From assembly GCF_003391135.1 (NCBI RefSeq), contig NZ_CP031455.1:7281501-7345500 (forward strand): a stretch of 64,000 nt of DNA. The letters are read 5' to 3'. This document shows positions 41,416 through 50,467 of the stretch, one piece after another. The notes under the pieces were generated by a model. It was not told the origin of the DNA. It saw nothing but the letters and a program-made list of their open reading frames with translations, and made no database searches. Both the position numbers and the translations under genes were made by a program. Every line of letters begins with the position of its first letter. Position 1 is the first letter of the stretch. Source of the stretch: Streptoverticillium olivoreticuli subsp. olivoreticuli. Its GTDB lineage: Bacteria > Actinomycetota > Actinomycetes > Streptomycetales > Streptomycetaceae.

Positions 41416-43374
41416 GTGGCGCTGCTGACCCGCATCAGGGGACCGCGCGATCTGGACCGGCTGAGCCCGGAGCAGCTCGACCGGCTGGCCGCGGAGATCC
41501 GCTCCTTCCTCGTCGACGCCGTGGCCAGGACCGGCGGCCACCTCGGCCCCAACCTCGGCGTGGTCGAGCTCACCATCGCCCTGCACCGGGTCTTCGAGTC
41601 GCCGAAGGACAAGGTCCTCTTCGACACCGGGCACCAGAGCTACGTGCACAAGCTGCTCACCGGCCGCCAGGACTTCTCCAGGCTGCGCGCCAAGGACGGC
41701 CTGTCCGGCTACCCCTCGCGCGCCGAGTCCGAGCACGACGTCATCGAGAACAGCCACGCCTCCACCGTCCTCGGCTGGGCCGACGGCCTCGCCAAGGCCA
41801 ACCAGGTCCGCCGGTCCGGCGACCACGTCGTCGCCGTCATCGGTGACGGCGCGCTGACCGGCGGCATGGCCTGGGAGGCGCTCAACAACATCGCCGTGGC
41901 CAAGGACCGCCCGCTGGTCATCGTCGTCAACGACAACGAGCGCTCCTACGCCCCGACCATCGGCGGCCTCGCCAACCACCTGGCCACGCTCCGCACCACC
42001 GACGGCTACGAGCGCTTCCTGGCCCGCGGCAAGGACCTGCTGGAGCGCACCCCGGTCCTCGGCAAGCCGCTCTACGAGACGCTGCACGGCGCCAAGAAGG
42101 GCCTCAAGGACTTCATCGCCCCGCAGGGCATGTTCGAGGACCTGGGCCTGAAGTACATCGGCCCGATCGACGGCCACGACATCGAGGCCCTCGAGTCCGC
42201 CCTCCAGCGCGCCAAGCGCTTCGGCGGCCCCGTCATCGTGCACTGCCTCACCCAGAAGGGCCGCGGCTACAAGCCCGCCGAGCAGCACGAGGGCGACCGC
42301 TTCCACGGCATCGGCGTCATCCACCCCGACACCGGCCTCCCGGTCTCCTCGGGCGGCGCCGACTGGACCTCCGTCTTCGGCGACGAGATGGTCGAGCTCG
42401 GCCGCGAGCGCGAGGACATCGTCGCGATCACCGCGGCGATGCTCCAGCCGGTCGGCCTGGAGAAGTTCGCCAAGGCGTTCCCCGACCGCGTCTACGACGT
42501 GGGGATCGCCGAGCAGCACGCGGCGACCTCGGCGGCCGGGCTGGCGACGGGCGGCCTGCACCCGGTCTTCGCGGTCTACGCGACGTTCCTCAACCGCGCC
42601 TTCGACCAGGTGCTGATGGACGTGGCCCTGCACAAGTGCGGCGTCACCTTCGTCCTGGACCGGGCCGGGGTCACCGGCACCGACGGCGCCTCCCACAACG
42701 GCATGTGGGACATGTCCATCCTCCAGGTCGTCCCGACCCTGCGCATCGCCGCCCCGCGCGACGCCGACCAGGTCCGCGCCCAGCTGCGCGAGGCCGTCGA
42801 GGTCAAGGACGCGCCGACCGTCGTGCGCTACTCCAAGGGCGCGGTCGGCCCCGCCGTCGAGGCCGTCGGCCGGATCGGCGGCATGGACGTCCTGCGCGAG
42901 CCCGCCGCCGGCACCGTCCCCCATAGCCTGAACGGCATGGGAGGTACCCCCACTCCCGACGTCCTGATCGTCTCCGTGGGCGCCCTCGCCCCCATGTGCC
43001 TGGAGATCGCCGCCCTGCTCGACCAGCAGGGCATCTCCTCGACCGTCGTCGACCCGCGCTGGGTCAAGCCCGTCGACGAGGCCCTGCCGGGGCTCGCCGC
43101 GCGGCACCGGGTCGTGGTCACCGTCGAGGACAACAGCCGTGTGGGCGGCGTCGGTTCGGCCGTCGCCCAGGCGCTGCGCGACGCGGACGTCGACCTGCCG
43201 CTGCGCGACTTCGGCATCCCGCCGCGCTTCCTGGACCACGCGTCGCGCAAGGAGGTCATGGCGGAGATCGGGCTGACCGCGCCGGACATCGCGCGCCAGG
43301 TGACGGGGCTGGTGTCGAAGATCGACGGCCGTTACGAGGAGGCGGAGCCGGCCGCGGAGCCGGTGCGCGACTGA
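41416..43374 (+). CDS. dxs: 1-deoxy-D-xylulose-5-phosphate synthase
   Basis: 652 residues from GTG 41416, with AAGGAGG 5-6 bp upstream; gives the family N-terminus MALLTRIRGPRDLDRLSPEQ. First enzyme of the MEP isoprenoid pathway, condensing pyruvate and glyceraldehyde-3-phosphate with thiamine diphosphate. TPP motif GDGALTGGMAWEALNNIA (GDG...N), His in GHQSYVHKLL, DRAGVTGTDGASHNGMWD in the pyrimidine-binding domain, and VEDNSRVGGVG in the transketolase C-terminal domain are intact. At about residues 497-516 there is an extra stretch (GTVPHSLNGMGGTPTPD) in the linker before the C-terminal domain, encoded by a dispersed repeat. Streptomyces often have two dxs genes; this is the copy beside rok7B7/xylFGH. 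Confidence 0.95.
   Translation: MALLTRIRGPRDLDRLSPEQLDRLAAEIRSFLVDAVARTGGHLGPNLGVVELTIALHRVFESPKDKVLFDTGHQSYVHKLLTGRQDFSRLRAKDGLSGYPSRAESEHDVIENSHASTVLGWADGLAKANQVRRSGDHVVAVIGDGALTGGMAWEALNNIAVAKDRPLVIVVNDNERSYAPTIGGLANHLATLRTTDGYERFLARGKDLLERTPVLGKPLYETLHGAKKGLKDFIAPQGMFEDLGLKYIGPIDGHDIEALESALQRAKRFGGPVIVHCLTQKGRGYKPAEQHEGDRFHGIGVIHPDTGLPVSSGGADWTSVFGDEMVELGREREDIVAITAAMLQPVGLEKFAKAFPDRVYDVGIAEQHAATSAAGLATGGLHPVFAVYATFLNRAFDQVLMDVALHKCGVTFVLDRAGVTGTDGASHNGMWDMSILQVVPTLRIAAPRDADQVRAQLREAVEVKDAPTVVRYSKGAVGPAVEAVGRIGGMDVLREPAAGTVPHSLNGMGGTPTPDVLIVSVGALAPMCLEIAALLDQQGISSTVVDPRWVKPVDEALPGLAARHRVVVTVEDNSRVGGVGSAVAQALRDADVDLPLRDFGIPPRFLDHASRKEVMAEIGLTAPDIARQVTGLVSKIDGRYEEAEPAAEPVRD
42917..42952 (+). 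repeat. Dispersed repeat inserted in frame within dxs
   Basis: TCCCCCATAG...CATGGGAGGTACCCCCA: the pattern CCCCCA-(short stem-loop)-TGGGAGGTRCCCCCA also occurs between genes at 61824-61853. In dxs it encodes part of a non-conserved linker insertion and keeps the frame. Confidence 0.65.
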
Positions 43375-43688
43375 GCGGGCCTGGCGAAGTCCGATGCGGT
43401 TCGGTGCCGCCCCAAAGGGGCGCGGGGAACTGCGCGACCAGCCACGACGCGCCCGCAGATGACGCACCGGACTTCCAGCGGAGCGCTTAGGCACCCTCCC
43501 CGGACCTCGGTCCTCGAACGCACTACCCACCTATCCGAGTGGAAACGCGCCCCGTCCGCATACCGCGGGGCGCGTCCCATCGGGTGAATCCTGACGACGG
43601 TGGCCGGGCCCGACCCCGCGTGGGCCCGAACATCGCGGACACTCGCTCAGTTCACGGATGAGCGACGGGTCGAGCAGGAGGTGGGCCG
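43375..43688. repeat. Intergenic region with dispersed repeat and hairpin after dxs
   Basis: Holds the common Streptomyces intergenic element GCCCCAAAGGGGCGCGGGGA (43413-43432) followed by ACTGCGCGACCAGCC, then a hairpin ACGCGCCCC...GGGGCGCGT (43545-43575, 13-base loop) that may terminate dxs. No gene seen. The permease promoter should lie in the last 100 bp; AGGAGG precedes its start codon. Confidence 0.7.
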
Positions 43689-45185
43689 ATGAGTACGGAA
43701 CAACCCCTCAGGAACAGCCCCGGAAGGCGCGGCGTCTTCCGGACCAAGACGGTGGAGCGGTGCATCCAGGACACCGAGGAGCCCGAGCACGTGCTCCGGA
43801 AGTCCCTGACCGCCCTCGACCTCACCGTGTTCGGCGTCGGCGTCGTCATCGGCACGGGCATCTTCGTGCTCACCGGCAAGGTCGCCAAGGAGAACGCGGG
43901 CCCCTCGGTGGCCCTCGCGTTCGTCCTCGCGGGCGTCGTCTGCGGGCTCGCCGCGCTCTGCTACGCGGAGTTCGCCTCCACCGTGCCGGTCGCCGGGTCC
44001 GCGTACACCTTCTCGTACGCCTCCCTCGGCGAGCTGCCCGCCTGGATCATCGGCTGGGACCTCATCCTGGAGCTGGCCCTGGGCTGCGCGGTCGTCGCCG
44101 TCGGCTGGTCCGGCTACATCCGCTCGCTGCTGGACAACGCGGGCTGGCACCTGCCGACGAGCCTCCAGGGCACCCACGCGGGCCGCTTCGGCTTCGACGT
44201 CCTCGCCTGCGCGCTCGTCCTCGTGCTCACCGCGATCCTGGTCCTCGGGATGAAACTGTCCTCCCGGGTGACGACCGTCGTCGTCGCCATCAAGGTCACC
44301 GTCGTCCTGATCGTGATCGTCGTCGGGGCCTTCTTCATCACCGGCGCCAACTACCACCCGTTCATCCCCCAGTCCGTCGGCACCAAGGCCGGCGGCGACA
44401 TCAAGGCCCCGCTGGTGCAGCTGATGTTCGGCTTCGCGCCGTCGAACTTCGGCGTCATGGGCATCTTCTCGGCCGCCGCCGTGGTCTTCTTCGCGTTCAT
44501 CGGCTTCGACATCGTCGCCACCACCGCCGAGGAGACCCGCAACCCGCAGCGCGACGTGCCCCGCGGCATCCTCGGCTCGCTCGCCATCTGCACGGTCCTC
44601 TACGTGGCCGTCTCCGTCGTCGTCACCGGCATGCAGCGCTACGACCAGCTCTCCACCGACGCCCCCCTCGCCGACGCCTTCAAGGCCACCGGGCACCCCT
44701 TCTGGGCCGGACTGATCAGCTTCGGCGCGGCCGTCGGCCTCACCACCGTCTGCATGATCCTGCTGCTCGGCCAGAGCCGGGTCTTCTTCGCGATGAGCCG
44801 GGACGGGCTGCTGCCCAGGATCTTCTCCCGGGTCCACCCCCGCTACGGCACGCCCTACCGCTCCACGATCCTGCTGGGCGTCGTCGTCTCCGTGCTCGCG
44901 GGCTTCACCTCGATCGACGTCCTCGCCGAACTCGTCAACATCGGCACGCTCTTCGCCTTCGTCGTCGTCGCCCTCGGCGTGATCCTCCTCCGCCGCAACC
45001 GCCCCGACCTGCACCGGGCCTTCCGCACCCCGCTCGTCCCCCTGGTGCCCGTGCTGTCCGTCCTGGCCTCGCTCTGGCTGATGCTCAACCTGACCGCCGA
45101 GACCTGGCTGAGGTTCGCGGTCTGGATGGCGCTGGGCTTCGTGATCTACTTCGTCTACGGGCGCCGGCACAGCCGCGTGCCCTGA
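43689..45185 (+). CDS. APC-family amino acid permease (cationic amino acid transporter-like)
   Basis: 498 residues, RBS AGGAGG 7 bp upstream. Twelve or more hydrophobic segments; the first has the APC helix-breaking signature FGVGVVIGTGIFVLTGKVA (about 48-66), and the sixth region FFAFIGFDIVATTAEETRNP (about 259-278) is the YfnA/CAT-type motif. Probably a proton-coupled importer of cationic or broad-range amino acids. Immediately follows dxs in the arrangement I recall from S. coelicolor. Substrate not determinable by eye. Confidence 0.9.
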   Translation: MSTEQPLRNSPGRRGVFRTKTVERCIQDTEEPEHVLRKSLTALDLTVFGVGVVIGTGIFVLTGKVAKENAGPSVALAFVLAGVVCGLAALCYAEFASTVPVAGSAYTFSYASLGELPAWIIGWDLILELALGCAVVAVGWSGYIRSLLDNAGWHLPTSLQGTHAGRFGFDVLACALVLVLTAILVLGMKLSSRVTTVVVAIKVTVVLIVIVVGAFFITGANYHPFIPQSVGTKAGGDIKAPLVQLMFGFAPSNFGVMGIFSAAAVVFFAFIGFDIVATTAEETRNPQRDVPRGILGSLAICTVLYVAVSVVVTGMQRYDQLSTDAPLADAFKATGHPFWAGLISFGAAVGLTTVCMILLLGQSRVFFAMSRDGLLPRIFSRVHPRYGTPYRSTILLGVVVSVLAGFTSIDVLAELVNIGTLFAFVVVALGVILLRRNRPDLHRAFRTPLVPLVPVLSVLASLWLMLNLTAETWLRFAVWMALGFVIYFVYGRRHSRVP

Positions 45186-45273
45186 GGGCGCCCGCCGGGC
45201 GGGCACGGACCACGCGCCCGCCCGGTGCCCACGGACCGCGCCGCCCCGAGGACGTACCCCTAGGTTGACCCGC

Positions 45274-46797
45274 ATGCCCGTCGCGCAGCGCGCGGCCGCC
45301 CCGGCCGCCGCCCCCGTACCGCACGCCCGGACCCCGCGCGGGCCCGTGGCCCCGCCGGGGAACCGTGACACCTTCTGGCCGCGCCTGCTGCCCGTCCTGG
45401 CGGCCCTCGCCGTCGTCACCCGGCTGCCGTCCTTCCTGCGCCCCCTGTGGAACCCCGACGAGGGCTTCCTCGCCACCGAGGCCCGCATGCTCGCCCACGG
45501 CGCCGTCCTCTACCGCACCGTCGTCGACCGCAAGCCACCCGTGCTGCCCTGGCTCTACGAACTGTGCTTCGCGCTCTTCGGCGACCGCTCGCTGCTGCCG
45601 CTGAAGGCCCTCGCGGTCCTCGCCCAGCTGCTCACCGCCGTCCTGCTCGCCTCGCTCGCCCGCCGCCGCTGGGGCGAGCGGGCCGGGCGCGCGGCGGGCG
45701 CGCTCTACCTCCTGGTGTCCATCGCACTCGCCCCCGAGGACACCCAGGCCGCCGCCTTCGAGGTGTTCATGGTGCCGTGGACGGTGGCCGCCATGTGGTG
45801 TGCGGACCGCCGCCGTTGGGGCGCCGCCGGACTCGCCGTCGCCGCCGCCGTGCTCACCAAACAGACCGGGGGAGCGGTCCTCGCCCCCGTCCTGCTGCTG
45901 CTGTGGACCGCGCGCCGCAGGGCCGTGGGAGCCGCCGCCCTGGCCCTCGGCGTGCTGCTCCCCACCGCCGCCGTCGCCTGCGCCACCGGGCCCGCCCGGC
46001 TGCTGTTCTGGTCCGTGACCGGCTCCGGGACGTACGCCTCCGCGGCAGGCGCCGTCGCGCTCGCCGTCGGCCAGGCGGTGTCCAACACGAGCACCCTCGC
46101 CGTGGGCTGCGCCGGGCTGCTCCTGCCGGTCGGCCGCCGGCTGCTCCAGGGCCGCCGCGCCGCGCCGCCCGAGCTGTGGCTGTGGCTCGCCGCCTCGGCC
46201 GTGGCCGTCGCCACCGGTTTCCACTTCTTCGGCCACTACTACCTCCAGCTGATCCCGCCGCTCACCCTGCTGGGCACCTCGGCGCTGGCCGCCCTGGACG
46301 GGCGGCCGCTGGGCACCTCGCTCGCGCTCTCCGCCCTCTCCTGCGCGTTCTTCCTGGGCTGGGGGCTCGCCGACCAGCCGCCCGACCTGCCGCACACCCT
46401 GAAGGTGGCCCGCGCGGTCCGCGAGCGCACCGCGCCCACCGCCCGCGTGCTGTGCTGGGGCATGCACCCCGAGACGTACTGGCTCGCCGACCGCCCGCCC
46501 GCCGGGCGCTTCCTGACCGCCGGGCTGCTCACCAACTACAGCGGCGGGCGCGGCCCTTCACACGTCGGCGAGGCGTACGGCGTGCCGGGCTCCTGGCCCG
46601 TCTTCCGGCACGAACTGGCCCGCCGCCCACCCGCGCTCATCGTCGACGACTCACGCGGCAAGCCGTACGGGCCCGCCCGGCTGCCGTCGCTGCGGGCGGT
46701 CCTGGACCGGGGGTACGAGCGGGTGGGCACGGCCGACGGCGCGGTCCTCTACGCCCTGGCGGCGGGGCTTACGGACGCACCGCGCGCGGCCCCGTGA
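45274..46797 (+). CDS. Multi-pass membrane glycosyltransferase, GT39/ArnT-like (GT-C fold)
   Basis: 507 residues from ATG 45274; a TTG 9 bp earlier is also in frame and neither has a strong ribosome binding site. About ten membrane helices. The first extracytoplasmic loop carries WNPDEGFLATEARMLAHGAV, the acidic Asp-Glu motif of GT-C enzymes that use polyprenyl-phosphate sugars, with KPPVLPWLYELCFALFG after it. A C-terminal soluble part (about 390-507) ends the protein. Probably transfers a sugar to a surface lipid, polymer or protein outside the membrane. The 3' end overlaps the convergent NYN gene by 29 bp. Acceptor unknown. Confidence 0.8.
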   Translation: MPVAQRAAAPAAAPVPHARTPRGPVAPPGNRDTFWPRLLPVLAALAVVTRLPSFLRPLWNPDEGFLATEARMLAHGAVLYRTVVDRKPPVLPWLYELCFALFGDRSLLPLKALAVLAQLLTAVLLASLARRRWGERAGRAAGALYLLVSIALAPEDTQAAAFEVFMVPWTVAAMWCADRRRWGAAGLAVAAAVLTKQTGGAVLAPVLLLLWTARRRAVGAAALALGVLLPTAAVACATGPARLLFWSVTGSGTYASAAGAVALAVGQAVSNTSTLAVGCAGLLLPVGRRLLQGRRAAPPELWLWLAASAVAVATGFHFFGHYYLQLIPPLTLLGTSALAALDGRPLGTSLALSALSCAFFLGWGLADQPPDLPHTLKVARAVRERTAPTARVLCWGMHPETYWLADRPPAGRFLTAGLLTNYSGGRGPSHVGEAYGVPGSWPVFRHELARRPPALIVDDSRGKPYGPARLPSLRAVLDRGYERVGTADGAVLYALAAGLTDAPRAAP

Positions 46798-47170
46798 CCT
46801 CGGCGCCCAGGGCCTTGACGCGCTCGCGCAGTTCGCGGTCCGCGGTGACGACCACGCAGCGCCGCCCCGGCGCCCGGTCCGCCACCAGCTGGACGATCCG
46901 GTCGTCGCCGCTGCCCGCCGCCTCCGCCACCCGGACACCCGGCACCGGGGCCACGCCGCGGGCCGCGCCCTCCACCACCAGTACGATCTCCGGCGGGGAC
47001 GTCAGCGCTGGTTCGACGGCTCCCGGCGGCAGGCCCGCGCCGCCGCCCTCCGCCGCGTGGGCGACGAGCCGGTCCCGCAGCCGCTCGGCCGCACCGCGGC
47101 GGTCGCGCCACCAGCCGTCGGGAACCGAACCGACGACATTCGCGCCGTCCACGACGAGGAGAGGGGTCAT
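46769..47170 (-). CDS. NYN/PIN-like nuclease domain protein
   Basis: 133 residues from ATG 47170 with GGAGG 8 bp upstream. PIN/NYN fold: N-terminal LLVVDGANVVGSVPDGWWRD (first Asp of the acidic site), GSGDDRIVQLVADRA in the middle (second and third Asp) and CVVVTADRELRERVKALGAE (last Asp). NYN proteins are usually metal-dependent RNases or RNA-processing factors; many in actinomycetes are uncharacterised. The last 29 bp overlap the facing glycosyltransferase gene. Confidence 0.85.
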   Translation of the reverse strand: MTPLLVVDGANVVGSVPDGWWRDRRGAAERLRDRLVAHAAEGGGAGLPPGAVEPALTSPPEIVLVVEGAARGVAPVPGVRVAEAAGSGDDRIVQLVADRAPGRRCVVVTADRELRERVKALGAEVTGPRAVRP

Positions 47171-47315
47171 GCCGACAGCCTCCCACGCCAATTCCGGGCG
47201 GAATTCGGCGGCGCGCACGATGTTATTGTCGAGGGTCTACAAAAGGGGTCCGCGCAGCGCGCAATCGAGCCCGAGTGCGGAAATGCCCGAGTGCGAGAAA
47301 GGCTGGCAGCGAGAC

Positions 47316-48398
47316 ATGGCAGTGCGTACCGCCACCCCGGTAACCGGCTGGCTACTGCGAGGCAGGGACGGCCGTCTCACCGCCTATGCGCCGGCCGAGG
47401 GCGGTGTCGCGCGCTGGACCGAGACCCGGCCCGGCGGGCCCGGGTGGACCGGCCCGGAGCTGCTGCCCGCACCCGGCCTGGACCCGCACCTGTCCATAGC
47501 GCGGAACGACCAGGGCTATGTGTATCTGGTCGGCGTGCGCCGCCGCACCGTCCCCGGTGACGAGGGCGACTGGACCGCGACCGAGGTGGTCTATGCCACA
47601 CAGCTCCAGTCGGGCCGCCCGGCCACGAACTGGCGGTCGATCGGCACGCCCCACGGCCAGGACTGGGACCGCGCGGCGCAGATCGGCGCCCCGACGGTGG
47701 TCGTGGACTCCGTGGGCCTCCACGTCTTCGTACGCAACGCCGGTGGCGGAGTGTGCGGCCGCCACATGGACGCCCGCGGCATCTGGGGCCCCTGGACCGA
47801 CATGAAGGGCAGCCACGTCCTCGACGGCATGTCCGCGGCCGTGACCTCCACCGGCCGGGCCGAACTCCTCGCCCCCGCGGCCGAGTTCGTGCTGCGCTGG
47901 CAGCAGGACGAGCCCGGTGGCGCGTTCCGGCGCCTGCGCAACATCCCCGCGAAGCCGGCGCCCGCGACGGCCGCGTCCGTCGCGACCGCCGACGACCGGA
48001 TCACCCACTTCTGGCGGGAGGCGGCGGATTCGGCCCTCCACACGGCGCTGCCCGCGGCCGACGCGACCGACGACGAGCCGGCCGGCGCTTCCCTGGGCAC
48101 CGTCGGCACCGGTCCGGTCGCCGCGCTCCGCACGGCCCTCGACGGCCACGACTGCACGGTCCTCGCACAGCGCGCGCTGTCCGGCCTGCCGGCTGTCGCC
48201 GTCTTCCCCAGCGGGGACGAGACGGTGGGCGGCCAGTGGTCGGAGACGGGCGAGGACTTCGCGGGGGCGCCGGCGCTGGCGCTGGACGCGGAGGGTCGGG
48301 TGACGGTGGCTGTTCTCGGGGCGGACGGGCATCTGCGGGTGGCCCGGCAGAACATGTCCGAGCCGGGGCTCGCGCTGGGGGATTGGGTGCGGGTGTAG
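47316..48398 (+). CDS. Beta-propeller lectin-like protein, function unknown
   Basis: 360 residues, no signal peptide or membrane segment. Repeating blades of about 45-50 residues, each with a W/Y-rich strand such as GVARWTETRPGGPGWTGPEL, GIWGPWTDMKG, FVLRWQQDEPG, RITHFWREAAD and GGQWSETGEDFAG, resemble PLL/tectonin-type sugar-binding propellers. Probably cytoplasmic. A weak ribosome binding site (AGCGAG) precedes ATG 47316. Divergent from the NYN gene. No catalytic residues were recognised. Confidence 0.65.
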   Translation: MAVRTATPVTGWLLRGRDGRLTAYAPAEGGVARWTETRPGGPGWTGPELLPAPGLDPHLSIARNDQGYVYLVGVRRRTVPGDEGDWTATEVVYATQLQSGRPATNWRSIGTPHGQDWDRAAQIGAPTVVVDSVGLHVFVRNAGGGVCGRHMDARGIWGPWTDMKGSHVLDGMSAAVTSTGRAELLAPAAEFVLRWQQDEPGGAFRRLRNIPAKPAPATAASVATADDRITHFWREAADSALHTALPAADATDDEPAGASLGTVGTGPVAALRTALDGHDCTVLAQRALSGLPAVAVFPSGDETVGGQWSETGEDFAGAPALALDAEGRVTVAVLGADGHLRVARQNMSEPGLALGDWVRV

Positions 48399-48748
48399 CC
48401 AGGGCCTGGCTGTGGCCGGGACTTTGCCCGGCTGCTGGTGCGTCGCGCCTGTGGCGGGCTTTCTTCCCCAGCCTCGCCTACTTCCCGGCTGAGGGTTCGG
48501 CCGGCGTCTGCAGCGGGGCTCGTTCCCCAGCCCCGCCCTTTCCCGAAACCGATGAGAGCGACTCTGCGAACCAGGTTTCAGCTCATCCGGTCGCACGGGG
48601 TGACCGTGCCGCTGGTGAACTCTATGAGCGCGCACGACATGTTGCGCCGGCGAAACTGATGGCCTGATGGCCGAATACGTGCAGCCCCGGTGTTCGGGAC
48701 CAATGGTTCCGAACACCGGGGCTGCAGTCATTCAGTGTCAACCGGTAG
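48399..48748. other. Intergenic region with terminator hairpin, no gene recognised
   Basis: 350 bp between the propeller gene and the convergent RHS remnant. Short frames here show no family resemblance. The only structured element is the strong hairpin at 48681-48725. Confidence 0.6.
48681..48725. terminator. Strong bidirectional terminator
   Basis: Perfect 17-bp stem (48681-48697 / 48709-48725) with an 11-base loop, between converging transcripts and 23 bp after the stop of the RHS remnant. Confidence 0.8.
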
Positions 48749-50272
48749 TCAGCCCAGGAGGCAGACTACGAGAGACGTCGAATCGGGAGCCAGATAGTAA
48801 TGGTCCGGAAAGTATTCGATGTGCAAGTGGTCTGACGGCAGCGACTTGGCGCCGAACTGTTCGATGTTCTCGCCGAGGACCTCAAGCCAGCGCGGCTCCC
48901 GCCTGCACATAGGGCGGGCTTCGGTCCTGCCCGTGGTCGGGTCGGTCGCGAGGACCTTTTCGCCGATCTGGATGTCCTTGATCGGCTTTGTGGATCCGTC
49001 GGCCATCACCACCAGGGTTTCCGGGGTGAAGCTGTTCGGGACGGGGCACGTCCCTCCGGCGGCAGCATGCTCGAGCTTGCCGGCCATCCGCACGGCCTTC
49101 GCCCCGCGCACCGCCCCGGTGGAACCCGGGACGAAGATGCTCGCGACCGTCACCGCCGTCCACAGGCACGCCTCGACGTCGCCCTTCGTGGCGCATGCGA
49201 CGGCGTCGTTGATGCCGGTGACTTCAGCCGTGAAGTCCCACGCCGCCTTCAGATACGGCGCGGCGGTCTGGGCGAACTCGGATACCGCCGTGATCGCGGT
49301 GTCGACCGCGGAGACCATCTTGGCGCTCACGTCGGACACGATCTTCGTGACCTCGGTGGCCACCTTGGCCACGTCCTGGACGACCTGCTTGGTCTCCTGG
49401 ACGATCATCGCCGGCAGATTGACCGCCGCGGACACCGCCGTCTTCATGCCGGCATAGACCGGACGAAGCGCCTTGGCCAGGACCGGCAGCGGGTTGTGCG
49501 CCGCGATGTACTTCTTCGCGGCGCGGGCCTTGTCGCTGATGTACCTCTTGCTCTCGCGGTAGATCTGTGCCGCGGATTTGTAGACCCGAGTGGACTGGTT
49601 CCATCGGATCCGCGTTCGCGTACGTGTAGCGGTTCGCCTGTACGGACGGGTTGGGGTCGAGCGTCATCGAGTCGCGCGACGTGAATGCCCCGGTCCCCGA
49701 TTCGTGCCACCGCGCAGCCATGTCGACCTGCTTGGACGACGGGTCCGTCCAGTCGCCCTGGTAGCCGATGGAGATCTGCTCGCCGGCCGTGTCCGTCACC
49801 TTGCCGAACGGGTCGAAGCCCACCGACGAAGCGAGCTGCTTCGGGTCGGACTCCTTCGCGTCCACCGTGCCGACGACGTCACCGTGGCGGTCGTCCATCG
49901 CGAGGCGCGTCGTGCCGCCCTGCGTGACGGAGATCAGTTCGCCCGTCAGACCACGGCTGTAGACACCGCGCCCGTCCGCGACGACATCGTCGCTCAGACC
50001 CGAGTACGTGTGCTCGGTGCCGTCCCGGTCGACCAGGCGGCCGAACGCGTCGTACTCGTAGGAGATGTCCCCCTGCTTGGCCAGCCGGCCGAAGGCGTCG
50101 AAGCGGCTCTCCTCCGCGAGGCCGGAGGACGACGAGGACTTCGGGGTACCACGCGGACTGTACGTGTACGTCGAATCGCCGTCCGTCTGCAGCCGGTTGC
50201 GCGCGTCGTACGTCGCCTTGCGCTCGCCGGACTGGACGCGGTTGCCGGCGAGCCGCCTCCCCTTGCCGATCC
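48749..50272 (-). pseudogene. Truncated and frameshifted RHS/YD-repeat polymorphic toxin with pretoxin HINT domain
   Basis: On the minus strand from about 50272: YD-repeat core (ATYDARNRLQTDGDSTYTYS, FDAFGRLAKQGDISYEYDAF) and the RHS core end (WHESGTGAFTSRDSMTLDPN, then RYTYANADP). After DP the frame shifts by one base at about 49605; the continuation is WNQSTRVYKSAAQIYRESKR, an alpha-helical linker, then a pretoxin HINT domain (NSFTPETLVVMADGSTKPIK, IGEKVLATDPTTGRTEARP). The HINT domain stops after about 40 residues and changes into EPRWLEVLGENIEQFGAKSL...DHLHIEYFPDHYYLAP, which looks like the tail of another protein. Normal RHS proteins are about 2000 residues, so the 5' part is gone, and the toxin domain is gone too. 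A remnant, probably of a lost accessory locus. Confidence 0.8.
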
Positions 50273-50358
50273 ATGAACCCGACAAAGCTGCCATGTCTGT
50301 CATGGGCGGCGATCGTGGATTCCGAGTAAGAGGAATCGGTTGCTCCGATGCTGCAACT

Positions 50359-50385
50359 TTGACACCCCTTTACGAGTTATATACT
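50359..50385 (+). promoter_or_regulatory. Near-consensus promoter of the polysaccharide operon
   Basis: TTGACA (50359-50364), 15-bp spacer, TATACT (50380-50385), with an AT-rich surrounding that stands out in this genome. Transcription would start near 50392, leaving a leader of about 75 bases before the synthase gene. The spacer is 2 bp shorter than ideal. Confidence 0.55.
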
Positions 50386-50467
50386 TTCATCGTGCATTGG
50401 TTCAGACCAGTGGGCGTTAGGTGTCGGGGTGGGGATGAGTCGGGCCGGTCGGCCCGGAGGGGTTCAG

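Noticed and set aside
43408..43460. Small RNA gene after dxs
   Set aside because: The sequence is a common Streptomyces intergenic repeat; nothing in the sequence alone supports a distinct RNA.
38995..43530. Minus-strand open frame of about 1500 codons spanning dxs, the intergenic region and the S53 gene
   Set aside because: Crosses two confirmed genes in wrong frames; composition typical of a GC shadow.
48438..48659. Small plus-strand gene in the gap after the propeller protein
   Set aside because: No ribosome binding site, low-complexity Arg/Pro/Ala sequence and no family resemblance.
49444..49710. Separate 88-residue arginine-rich gene within the RHS remnant
   Set aside because: Wrong frame of the RHS linker; composition is a GC artefact.
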